From a virus: DNA of 64,000 bases. Location: positions 1-64,000 of the IMG/VR virus record IMGVR_UViG_3300025000_000005. One strand, given 5' to 3'. The notes beneath the pieces were generated by a model, which was not told where the DNA came from, made no database searches, and saw nothing but the letters and a program-made list of their open reading frames with translations. Position numbers and translations under genes: made by a program. Below are positions 9,141 through 16,048 of the stretch, in pieces (within the stretch, counting starts at the first letter, position 1; the number at the start of each line of letters is the position of its first letter).

Positions 9141-9318
9141 TTTTTTCCGAAATACACGATCAGATTTAGCCTTGTCAAGGCATCGGTAAAAATTAATCTA
9201 AAAGTTTAACTTTCCCCTTGACAACTTAATCTTTTGGTTGATAGTTAATCCGAAAAATACTAGTTCGGAGTGACATCGACCACGAGTATTGGCTGATAAC
9301 TTCAAGGGGGTACCAGAA
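9141..9318. promoter_or_regulatory. Divergent switch region with repeated TTAATC sites
   Basis: A 178-bp region between the repressor and the Cro-like gene. Rightward: TTGACA at 9218-9223 with GATAGT at 9240-9245 (spacing 16). Leftward: TTGACA (complement of 9173-9178) with TGTATT (complement of 9151-9156, spacing 16). TTAATC occurs at 9193, 9226 and 9245; the last two flank the rightward promoter, which suits operator half-sites. This is a pattern read only; no protected sites are known. Confidence 0.55.
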
Positions 9319-9714
9319 ATGGAATTGTCAAAACTGTCCGAGCTGGTAGGATGCAGTTACCAGCACCTTCATGCGGTTCAATCTCGGAAAAAGGGACTCT
9401 CAAAAGAGTTGGCAGAGTCCCTGGAAAAGGCTACAGGAATCGTTGCGGCCGCATGGATGTGGCCTGAACGGCATCCGGTCAACCCATGGACGGGAAAACC
9501 GAACGTGGAAGGGGAGGTGCCGCCCAAGGAAGAAACGCCGGATCAGCCGACACTCGAAGGGGAATGCCTTGACGACTACCCGGCCGTTATTGCATTTCAT
9601 CAGGCGCTTCGGGATGGAAAATCGATTGAAGAAGCCGAAAGGCTTTTGGACGTGGCTATTGGGGAGTTAAAGCAAACGCTCACAAGATGGAGGGGAGAAA
9701 AGGAAAATGTATGA
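9319..9714 (+). CDS. Cro-like HTH protein
   Basis: A 131-residue protein. The start chosen is ATG 9319, 7 bases behind AAGGGGG; a TTG 30 bases upstream is in frame but weaker. The first 55 residues form a compact HTH (LSELVGCSYQHLHAVQSRKK) with a following ATGI helix, as in Cro/CII-type regulators. The middle is Pro/Glu-rich and the C-terminus helical. Being divergent from the repressor, it is the likely first gene of the lytic or copy-up programme. It overlaps the next gene by 8 bp. Confidence 0.65.
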   Translation: MELSKLSELVGCSYQHLHAVQSRKKGLSKELAESLEKATGIVAAAWMWPERHPVNPWTGKPNVEGEVPPKEETPDQPTLEGECLDDYPAVIAFHQALRDGKSIEEAERLLDVAIGELKQTLTRWRGEKENV

Positions 9715-9973
9715 TTTTTTCATGGAGTATGCTCCGGATGCCTTAAAAGAGGTTGAAAATGTCGTGGCTGATGGGCGGATGGATGTTGAGGATATAGCAG
9801 AAAGTTTTTCTGTGATGCCTGGCATCCCGCAAATTATTGCGGATGCCATAAGGGAAGCGGTTTTGGTTTCGGCCCAAAACGGAATGAAGCGACGGACCGG
9901 AGGGGCATACCCGATTGACGTGCTCGATTTCGGGACTGATGGTGAGCCCGAACTCTGTAAACTTTTCAGGTAA
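9707..9973 (+). CDS. Small acidic hypothetical protein
   Basis: An 88-residue acidic protein translated from an ATG overlapping the Cro-like gene. It is mostly helical (EYAPDALKEVENVV...MDVEDIAESF) with no recognised motif. Close coupling to the switch gene suggests a regulatory or early function. Confidence 0.6.
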   Translation: MYDFFMEYAPDALKEVENVVADGRMDVEDIAESFSVMPGIPQIIADAIREAVLVSAQNGMKRRTGGAYPIDVLDFGTDGEPELCKLFR

Positions 9974-9975
9974 AA

Positions 9976-10197
9976 ATGAAGATCGGAATCAGAAAGCCGT
10001 CCCTGAATAAACGAATCTCCGCGAGGCTATCCGTGAAGCGGTTTTTGCGGCATAGCCTTGGGTTGAAAGCGCCCAGGGGGTGGGGTTGGATCACGAACCC
10101 GAGGAGAGCGCTTTACAACCGGATCTATTACCGGACAACGGTTGGCGTTGGCCTTCTCGGCGCCGTGGTTTATGCCCTTATCGGCTGGCTTTTTTAG
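9976..10197 (+). CDS. Small basic single-pass membrane protein
   Basis: A 73-residue protein, two bases after the previous stop. The first 50 residues are very basic (many Arg/Lys), and the last 22 (TTVGVGLLGAVVYALIGWLF) form one transmembrane helix. The charge pattern predicts the N-terminus in the cytoplasm. No family is recognised. Confidence 0.6.
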   Translation: MKIGIRKPSLNKRISARLSVKRFLRHSLGLKAPRGWGWITNPRRALYNRIYYRTTVGVGLLGAVVYALIGWLF

Positions 10198-10208
10198 GGA
10201 CCGTGCAT

Positions 10209-10252
10209 AAAGAAAAAAAGTTCTATTGATAGAAAGATAGATTTTTTTCTTT
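10209..10252 (+). promoter_or_regulatory. A/T-only extended inverted repeat upstream of the ASCH gene
   Basis: Outer 11-bp arms (AAAGAAAAAAA at 10209-10219 and its complement at 10242-10252) enclose inner arms TTCTAT and ATAGAA. It lies just before the AAAGGA site of the next gene. It could be an operator or a leader hairpin; it also follows a coding end, so a weak terminator for the upstream genes is possible. Confidence 0.4.
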
Positions 10253-10268
10253 AAATAAAGGATTGTCT

Positions 10269-10934
10269 ATGCGTAACATGTCGTTCGCAATGACCACTGA
10301 GCAGATCCGGCTCGGTTGTAAAGACGTGACCCGGCGCTTCGGTTGGTGGTTTTTGAAGCCTGGGGATTTGGTTTCTCCAGTAAAAAAGGGAATGGGCCTC
10401 AAAAAAGGCGAGACGGTCAAGAAAATCAGAGGCCCCATCCGGATTGTAAGCGTCCGGTCCGAACAGCTTATCTCTATTAATGACGTTGATGTTTTAAGGG
10501 AGGGGTTTGCCGTCTGGACTCCGGCCCAATACGTCGAAATGATGTGCAAGCATTACCGGTGCGATCCAAGTGAACCGGTCAACCGGATCGAGTTTACCTA
10601 TACCGATTCACCGCACACTAACAAGGCGTTTATCTCAACGAATGAATCAGCCGCCCGAGCCGCCGAATTCTGCAAATGCCATCCGGGGTGGCAACGCATT
10701 TGCGATATCGATGATTCATTTAATCTATATTTGTCGTTTGAGGAGATCCCAAAAGAAGAAAGGAAGTTTTGGAAACACGCTCATGGCGAATACGCCGCCG
10801 ATGCATGGGCGGAATTCGGTGTTGGCAAATGCAGGTTTCCGACCGGTTATATCTCCGGTACCGGCCTTTTTTATTCACACAACCACCACATACCGAAATT
10901 CCACAACTCAATGATGGTCATTAAAACGGGGTGA
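10269..10934 (+). CDS. ASCH-domain protein
   Basis: A 221-residue protein starting at ATG 10269 behind AAAGGA. The first 120 residues read as an ASCH (PUA-like) domain: MSFAMTTEQI, the K-D-V-T-R-R element, FLKPGD and GLKKGE. ASCH domains bind RNA or modified nucleic acid and are common in phages. The C-terminal half (HPGWQRICDIDDS...) carries an acidic tract and unrecognised sequence. It precedes the DUF5131 gene by 3 bases, a frequent pairing in phage genomes. Confidence 0.7.
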   Translation: MRNMSFAMTTEQIRLGCKDVTRRFGWWFLKPGDLVSPVKKGMGLKKGETVKKIRGPIRIVSVRSEQLISINDVDVLREGFAVWTPAQYVEMMCKHYRCDPSEPVNRIEFTYTDSPHTNKAFISTNESAARAAEFCKCHPGWQRICDIDDSFNLYLSFEEIPKEERKFWKHAHGEYAADAWAEFGVGKCRFPTGYISGTGLFYSHNHHIPKFHNSMMVIKTG

Positions 10935-10937
10935 GTC

Positions 10938-11765
10938 ATGTCAACAAGCAAGATAGAATGGCTGGCAGATAAAAGCGGTAAGCCCGGAGTCACCTGGAAT
11001 CCAATATCGGGATGTTCCCCTATAAGCCACGGCTGCCAAAACTGCTACGCGGCCCGTATGGCGAAGCGTCTTGCCGGCCGATGCGGTTACCCGGCAGATG
11101 ATCCGTTCCGGGTGACACTGCATCAGGATAAAATGAACGAACCGTTGCTATGGAAAAAGCCGAAGCGAATCTTTGTTTGCTCCATGGGGGACCTCTTCCA
11201 TGACAATGTGGCTGACAGCGCCCTCGACCAGATATTCCAGACCATATTCACGTCGATGCGACACACATTCATAGTGCTCACGAAACGGCCCGAGAGGATG
11301 CTTGACTATTTCAACCATTTTTTATGGGGGAAGATTCCGGATAATCTATGGGTCGGCGTAACGGCAGAGAATCAGGAATGGGCCGATAAGCGGATACCGA
11401 TTCTGATGGAGGTCCAGGCTAAGGTCCGTTTCGTTTCGGTGGAACCCATGCTCGGGCCGGTGGATTTAACGCCGTGGTTACCGCATTTCCTCGATTTTTC
11501 GTACACGACCGATCCGCCGCGGCTTGATTGGGTTATTGTCGGCGGGGAAAATGGGCATAGAGCAAGGCCGATGAACCTTGAATGGGTGAGGCTATTACGC
11601 GATCAGTGCGTTCAAGCCGGAACCCCGTTCTTCTTTAAAGGGTGGGGGGAATGGATGCCCGGAGACGAAAAGGACCGGGTCGATCACTTCAAGGTCGGGA
11701 AAAAGAGATCCGGTCGGATGCTCGACGGAAAAGAGTGGAATGAATACCCGGAAGGAGGCTCATGA
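10938..11765 (+). CDS. DUF5131 (phage Gp37/Gp68) family protein
   Basis: A 275-residue protein with typical family sequence: TWNPISGCSPISHGCQNCYA near the N-terminus (three Cys, radical-SAM-like spacing), FVCSMGDLFH, FIVLTKRPERM, FVSVEPMLGPVDL, and the C-terminal VIVGGENGHRARPM and FFFKGWGEW. The family is widespread in phages; it resembles the SPL/radical SAM fold but its substrate is not established to my knowledge. The last 4 bases overlap the next start. Confidence 0.85.
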   Translation: MSTSKIEWLADKSGKPGVTWNPISGCSPISHGCQNCYAARMAKRLAGRCGYPADDPFRVTLHQDKMNEPLLWKKPKRIFVCSMGDLFHDNVADSALDQIFQTIFTSMRHTFIVLTKRPERMLDYFNHFLWGKIPDNLWVGVTAENQEWADKRIPILMEVQAKVRFVSVEPMLGPVDLTPWLPHFLDFSYTTDPPRLDWVIVGGENGHRARPMNLEWVRLLRDQCVQAGTPFFFKGWGEWMPGDEKDRVDHFKVGKKRSGRMLDGKEWNEYPEGGS

Positions 11766-12142
11766 AAAGGCTAAAAGTATATGATTTCAAAAATGTAAAC
11801 GATTTTGTCCATGATATAGACGTTGAGTTCGAGGATATGCAGGGGGCTTGCCTTGAGCTGGTGGCTGAGATTGAAAAGCTAAAAAAAGATGTGAGCTACC
11901 TGCTGACCAGGGCGGCCAAGGCTGGCGGTATCGGTTTCGGTGGTGATCGTGATTATGGAGAATCGAGCAACGCCTTGGTCCATTTCGCGTTTACCGGGAA
12001 AACACCGACTGCTTGGCCGTATGACGAAAGCGATTATAAAGCATGCGTATTGGCTGTTAAAAAGCTCCCGAAACATCGAAAATCCGAGGCTGTCTTTAAA
12101 AATTTAGAAATTGCAAAGGCGAAATATGAGTCAAGACGGTAA
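11762..12142 (+). CDS. Hypothetical protein
   Basis: A 126-residue protein whose ATG overlaps the stop of the DUF5131 gene (ATGA). An N-terminal acidic helix (about residues 12-50, with EIEKLKKDVSYLL) is followed by a Gly-rich and a basic helical part. No recognised family. Confidence 0.65.
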   Translation: MKRLKVYDFKNVNDFVHDIDVEFEDMQGACLELVAEIEKLKKDVSYLLTRAAKAGGIGFGGDRDYGESSNALVHFAFTGKTPTAWPYDESDYKACVLAVKKLPKHRKSEAVFKNLEIAKAKYESRR

Positions 12143-12332
12143 TGGCGAATGCTGGACGTGCAAGCATTCATTCGTAAAAATACCCATCAATCCAAATCCT
12201 GGCGACTCTTGCGATTTCTGCCGTCGCTTCGGGATTTGGATTCCCTATACGCCTGGAGTCAGGCGCCCTCCGAAGGAATGCAGCTCGTGGTTGCCATATG
12301 CGCCGGAAGAAAAGGCACAGCAAGCTGCATGA
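12126..12332 (+). CDS. Small zinc-finger-like protein
   Basis: A 68-residue protein. ATG 12126 follows AAAGGCG; a start 15 bases upstream is possible. It has CWTC, CDFC and a later Cys in a treble-cleft-like order and many prolines. It overlaps the previous gene by 17 bases and the next tiny gene by 4. Confidence 0.55.
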   Translation: MSQDGNGECWTCKHSFVKIPINPNPGDSCDFCRRFGIWIPYTPGVRRPPKECSSWLPYAPEEKAQQAA

Positions 12333-12448
12333 CCGAAAAGTTTCTTGATATCCTACCTATAATCATCATGGCCGAATCATTTCTGGCCGCTATCCCTTTG
12401 CTTATAGCCCACCGGTGGGGGAGCGCCTCCTATTGGATAGCTGCCTGA
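12329..12448 (+). CDS. Tiny membrane protein
   Basis: A 39-residue frame that begins at the ATGA overlap with the preceding stop. It is a single hydrophobic segment (LDILPIIIMAESFLAAIPLL) followed by a short Trp-containing tail. The coupling and membrane-like composition favour a real gene; size keeps confidence moderate. It is the last rightward gene before the CRISPR array, 29 bp away. Confidence 0.5.
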   Translation: MTEKFLDILPIIIMAESFLAAIPLLIAHRWGSASYWIAA

Positions 12449-12477
12449 CTTCTGAATTTCGCGGTTGTTTTCGGAAT

Positions 12478-13097
12478 GTCTCATGAACTAACCCCACGAG
12501 CAGGGACTTGAAAGCCATCAGTAATTTCCTCCATCACGTCAATCCACTCAGTCTCATGTACAAACCCCACGAGCAGGGATTGAAAGCCTTTCCCCTTGTC
12601 CTTTATCGTTTCCGGTAACAAGTCTCATGAACAAACCCCATGAGCAGGGGATTGAAAGCACCTGGAATATTTCCGGAATAATTTGTTTGAGCCGGTCTCA
12701 GAAACGACTCCTCTGAGCAGGATACTGAAACTTGACCCATCATAAAACATCAAACAACGACAACACAAGTCTCAGAAACGACTCCTCTGAGCAGGATACT
12801 GAAACCGGATACCGGTGGGCAACTTTACAAAACGAGAAGTTGTCTCAGAAACGACTCCTCTGAGCAGGATACTGAAACGGGCGGAAACCAAAAGAGATAG
12901 TTGAAGCAGTTAAGGTCTCAGAAACGACTCCTCTGAGCAGGATACTGAAACGCCGGACAAAAAAAACAATCCGCACTTGCCCCAAAAGTCTCAGAAACGA
13001 CTCCTCTGAGCAGGATACTGAAACAGAATCTACCTTGAAAAAAATTGCGCCGCCGATGGGGTCTCAGAAACGACTCCTCTGAGCAGGATACTGAAAC
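12478..13097 (-). CRISPR. CRISPR array, nine repeats in two families
   Basis: Nine repeats of 37-38 bases separate eight spacers of 34-37 bases. Repeats start at 12478, 12551, 12622, 12695, 12769, 12842, 12915, 12988 and 13061. The last six are identical, beginning GTCTCAGAAACGACTCC and ending GATACTGAAAC on the plus strand. The first three form a second family (GTCTCATG...CC, ending TTGAAAGC). Each contains a 6-bp stem: CTCAGA/TCTGAG in the main family, CTCATG/CATGAG in the third repeat. In the first two repeats one stem position is A-C on plus but G-U on minus. Read on minus, the stem lies at the 3' end of the repeat next to the spacer, as in type V crRNAs, and the variable repeats become leader-distal. 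Minus-strand transcription is therefore preferred. Confidence 0.97.
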
Positions 13098-13251
13098 AGT
13101 ATACCTAAAAACCGTTTAAAAAGCAACACATTATCCATGGTTTTTCGAGAGGTCGGCATCCCGGAACCCACCATACCGCCGACCTCTCAAATAGAGCCCA
13201 CCATTTTTAAACAAAATTCAAAAATAACAACGGCATAAACTTTTCGAGCGC
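13098..13251 (-). promoter_or_regulatory. CRISPR leader candidate with a strong hairpin
   Basis: A 154-bp A/T-rich stretch between the effector stop and the first repeat. It has a perfect 11-bp inverted repeat, GAGAGGTCGGC at 13147-13157 and its complement at 13178-13188, with a 20-base loop. No T-run follows on either strand, so it is not a simple terminator. No anti-repeat was seen, so a tracrRNA is not supported. It could carry the array promoter or be a processing or integration element. Confidence 0.5.
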
Positions 13252-15051
13252 TCACGGGGTTTCCGGCGGAACATCACCGCTCGAATCGAGGTAGGCGGTC
13301 AAAAGATTCTTGGACGCCGCCCAATCCTGATCGTAGACCTTCCCGCACTTGCTGCACTGGACCATGATGTTCGTTTTCCGGCCCGGCTTGATAGTCCCGC
13401 CGCAAAACGGGCATGTTTTTGTGATATTCTTCGAGTCTAACTTGACGTGTTCCTTCCCGGCAGAGCGCATGGCCCGTATGGTTTCCGTCCTAAAAGTCGA
13501 AACGGAAGCGAGATCGCTCATTCTCCTGATATGGTCGTCATTGTCCGCGCCCTCCTCGGCTTTCTTCTTCCCCTTCGTTTTTCGGAGGTCAAAATCCTCC
13601 TGGATGACGACATCATATTCTTTTGAAAGTTTGAGCGCAATCTTCCGGTATTCGCACAATCGCCGGCCGCGGATACGGTCCGACAAATTAGCATGCCATT
13701 GCCATAAATGCTTGTCCTGTTTGCGCCACGCCTCAATTTTGTTAAACGCCTCTTCGTCTCCATGGAATCGAAACTCGGGCGGGTCCCCTTCGCGCCGGAA
13801 TCCTCTGCCACTCCACTGAATCGCTACCGATGCCAGTTGAGCCTCAGATTTCCAGCTCATCATCATTTTTGTCCTCTCCGATAGCCACGGCGGAACGATA
13901 TCGGCGTTTGCCTTTTTCCACTCATTGAACCATGCAACGGTTTCATTGAAATTTTTCTTCCGGATGCCTTGAAGCGATGCCGCCTTTTCGTTCGAGACGG
14001 TATATTCACTTCCCAGCAGGATCTCTTCTTCGACTCCCCGGCTGTCAAGCATATAGGCTATGCGTGTCGCCAGACCCTTGGCCCTCCATCCTATATTTAT
14101 GGCGACACAATGCCCGGTCCTTTCAAGCGGGACCGAACAATCTTCCCGGACGGTGACAGTTAAGGACCACACGAATTTATCGGCCAGCTTCGAAACATGT
14201 ATTGAAACAGACTTGATTTCGGCTGATTCCGGGATTGGTCTATGCATGACGATGGGTATTTCAAGCCAAATGGGAACGGTCTTTTTTTCTCCGGAACCTA
14301 TCCGGATTCGCGCTTTGGTCCTTTTCAACCGCCCTCGCTCTCCCCTGGACGGGTGAGTCCAAGCATCGGCTGGCAATCGGTCGATCTGAAAATAGTTGTT
14401 GGACCCAAGAAAAGCCTGAGTGATGTTCATGCCGCCTTGTATTTGGCATGTCCACCGGCCAACCCGCTCAAATCGGTGGAATTGAAGCTCGGGTCTTTTT
14501 TGGCCATCCTCTACTTGCGTCTTCATGATTGCCATTCGAGCCGTTTCGAATGAATCCATTACAGCCAGATAGTTGCCCCAATAAAGGCCGTTTTGGGCAT
14601 ATTCTTGACGAATGGCCACGTTCTTATCGTATCGCTCACCATCCAACTCGTGGAGCTGAGGCTTAACCGTGTCCTTCACGAATGCCCATATCTCTTTCTT
14701 TTCGGCTATCAGGGGTTTCTTTTGCGCCTTCAGTTCGACAATCTCGGCCTTGAGGTCGGAAGGCGTGCCTTTGATGCCGTCCTGGCGCCCCTTCTTGATC
14801 TCGGTTCGTATCTCTTCTGTCCTCACCTTGATATCCTCTATTTGCTTCCTCAGAACCGGCAACCGGGCATCGGCACCATCTCGAATAGCCCAGTATTTTT
14901 CCGTAAAAACCTTGTCGGCTTCCACGAGCGCATTCCAGAAACGGTTTTGAAGGCGAAGCTGCTCCATGGCGACCTCGCTTTCGACAGCCGTTTTTAGCGG
15001 GGATCCAAATTTGTAGACTCGGGCACTTTTGTCGGACTTTGACCTTTTCAT
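13252..15051 (-). CDS. cas12: Cas12m-like type V CRISPR effector with altered RuvC site
   Basis: A 599-residue protein translated from ATG 15051 behind AAGGAG. The N-terminal third is helical and charged (coiled stretch about 65-125). A LYWGNY motif (156-161) and FHRFERVGRW (191-200) resemble compact Cas12m (V-M, formerly V-U1) proteins as I remember them. The RuvC core follows: strand CVAINIGWR (315-323) where N319 stands in the position of the first catalytic Asp, VVIQEDFD with E485, then a zinc finger C547/C550/C566/C569, then YDQDWAASKN with D576. N319 is AAT, one base from GAT. Characterised Cas12m proteins bind target DNA and silence without cutting; N319 would make that likely here. 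The repeat-spacer array lies 154 bp downstream. A TnpB-like or other Cas12 subtype remains possible, but the adjacent array and size favour a CRISPR effector. Confidence 0.87.
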   Translation of the reverse strand: MKRSKSDKSARVYKFGSPLKTAVESEVAMEQLRLQNRFWNALVEADKVFTEKYWAIRDGADARLPVLRKQIEDIKVRTEEIRTEIKKGRQDGIKGTPSDLKAEIVELKAQKKPLIAEKKEIWAFVKDTVKPQLHELDGERYDKNVAIRQEYAQNGLYWGNYLAVMDSFETARMAIMKTQVEDGQKRPELQFHRFERVGRWTCQIQGGMNITQAFLGSNNYFQIDRLPADAWTHPSRGERGRLKRTKARIRIGSGEKKTVPIWLEIPIVMHRPIPESAEIKSVSIHVSKLADKFVWSLTVTVREDCSVPLERTGHCVAINIGWRAKGLATRIAYMLDSRGVEEEILLGSEYTVSNEKAASLQGIRKKNFNETVAWFNEWKKANADIVPPWLSERTKMMMSWKSEAQLASVAIQWSGRGFRREGDPPEFRFHGDEEAFNKIEAWRKQDKHLWQWHANLSDRIRGRRLCEYRKIALKLSKEYDVVIQEDFDLRKTKGKKKAEEGADNDDHIRRMSDLASVSTFRTETIRAMRSAGKEHVKLDSKNITKTCPFCGGTIKPGRKTNIMVQCSKCGKVYDQDWAASKNLLTAYLDSSGDVPPETP

Positions 15052-15060
15052 GCATTCTCC

Positions 15061-15591
15061 TTATTTTTTCTTGAACGTGGTCGACATCTGGAACAAATCA
15101 TCGGTGGAATAGGAATACATAGCTGCCAGATACAAATCGAAATCGTCTTGCGTGTATTCGGTTTCGAGTTGCTTCCGGACCGTGGCATGAAACAGCTTCA
15201 CGGCGTCCGGTTTCAATCCGACGATTTTCATCCCTTTTAGGATAGGCCCATCGAGCAGGTAAAACGTGATCGCGTTTTTCACCTGACCGTTTTCGGGTTC
15301 CATGTAGTCGTCTATCCGTGCCTGGTCCACAACCCGTGCGTTAAAGCTGCAATCGATCCGCCCGAACGGTTTCGGGAAATCGAAGATCCAGATGGCTATA
15401 GGAACCGGAGTTGAGGATTCAAGGTATCCGTACCACTGGAAGGATTTTTTGAACATCTGCCGCTCAGGGCGGGCAAGTTGGGGGAACTGAATCAGGCAGG
15501 TGAGCCCGCCGCCCCAAAGCTCCAGCGTAATTCCCTCGACTATCGGGACCGGACCGGGAAAGATTTCGCCTACTCTAAATGTGGTCAGCAT
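15061..15591 (-). CDS. Hypothetical protein upstream of cas12
   Basis: A 176-residue protein. The start is ATG 15591, preceded by AAAGGAG; a longer reading would run through most of the upstream gene. The N-terminal half is beta-rich with aromatic clusters (LELWGGGLTCLIQFPQ, FQWYGYLES), and the C-terminal half is helical. It ends 9 bases before the cas12 start, so it is co-translated with it. No known accessory Cas family is recognised. It could be an unrelated phage protein or a partner of the effector. Confidence 0.65.
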   Translation of the reverse strand: MLTTFRVGEIFPGPVPIVEGITLELWGGGLTCLIQFPQLARPERQMFKKSFQWYGYLESSTPVPIAIWIFDFPKPFGRIDCSFNARVVDQARIDDYMEPENGQVKNAITFYLLDGPILKGMKIVGLKPDAVKLFHATVRKQLETEYTQDDFDLYLAAMYSYSTDDLFQMSTTFKKK

Positions 15592-16048
15592 TATCGGTCT
15601 CCTTTCTGTCGCAACGCGCAACCATCTGCTCGTCAATTCCCTTCGAGTATGATGGCTTTTTCCCCGGGGAGCGATACCGGACCATCTCAAGATCATCTTG
15701 AGCTATTACCCACCGGCCGTCTTCATCCATTTTAGCCGGGAGGTCCTTGTTGCTTATTAAGGCATTGACTCGTCGCCGTGCCACTCCAAGCGCTTTGGCC
15801 GCCGCCGCCGTACCGATCGTTTTGATGGTGATGATATGGCCAAGTCCGAGTTCTGAAAATCTGAAAAAGAACTTTTCCGGCCATACCGTGGTTCCGGAAA
15901 ACATCCGGACCACTTCAGAGGAAGGGACCTCATCGGGGATATCCACAATGATATATGTGCTGGTTCGACCGTCAGTGCCCGGTTTTGCCAGTGGGTTTTG
16001 AAGCGTTGGCGCACCCCCGCAAACGACTTTGATTTTTAGTGACTTCAT
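15575..16048 (-). CDS. Excisionase/MerR-type HTH protein
   Basis: A 157-residue protein starting at ATG 16048, which overlaps the upstream stop (ATGA). The C-terminal region has a helix-turn-helix of the excisionase/MerR kind (GTAAAAKALGVARRRVNALI, about residues 80-99) with a winged tail KMDEDGRWVIAQDDLE. The N-terminal 70 residues are unrecognised. It overlaps the next gene by 17 bp. In this operon it may regulate transcription or assist recombination. Confidence 0.65.
   Translation of the reverse strand: MKSLKIKVVCGGAPTLQNPLAKPGTDGRTSTYIIVDIPDEVPSSEVVRMFSGTTVWPEKFFFRFSELGLGHIITIKTIGTAAAAKALGVARRRVNALISNKDLPAKMDEDGRWVIAQDDLEMVRYRSPGKKPSYSKGIDEQMVARCDRKETDNADHI

Noticed and set aside
12149-12328. 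N-terminal 60 residues of a 99-residue frame at 12149
   Set aside because: They overlap the zinc-finger gene in another frame; only the part from 12329 has a coupled start and membrane-like composition.
12478-13097. CasPhi (Cas12j) assignment from the GAGAC end of the minus-strand repeat
   Set aside because: The repeat ending is similar, but the protein is shorter than CasPhi and has Cas12m-like motifs; repeat similarity alone is weak.
12478-13097. Spacers targeting sequence in this window
   Set aside because: I compared the spacers by eye with the window and saw no match; an exact search would be needed to be sure.
13098-13251. tracrRNA in the leader
   Set aside because: No stretch complementary to the repeat was found there.
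13252-15051. Effector read as a transposon TnpB
   Set aside because: No transposon ends or TnpA are seen, and a perfect repeat-spacer array lies 154 bp away; the CRISPR reading is better supported.
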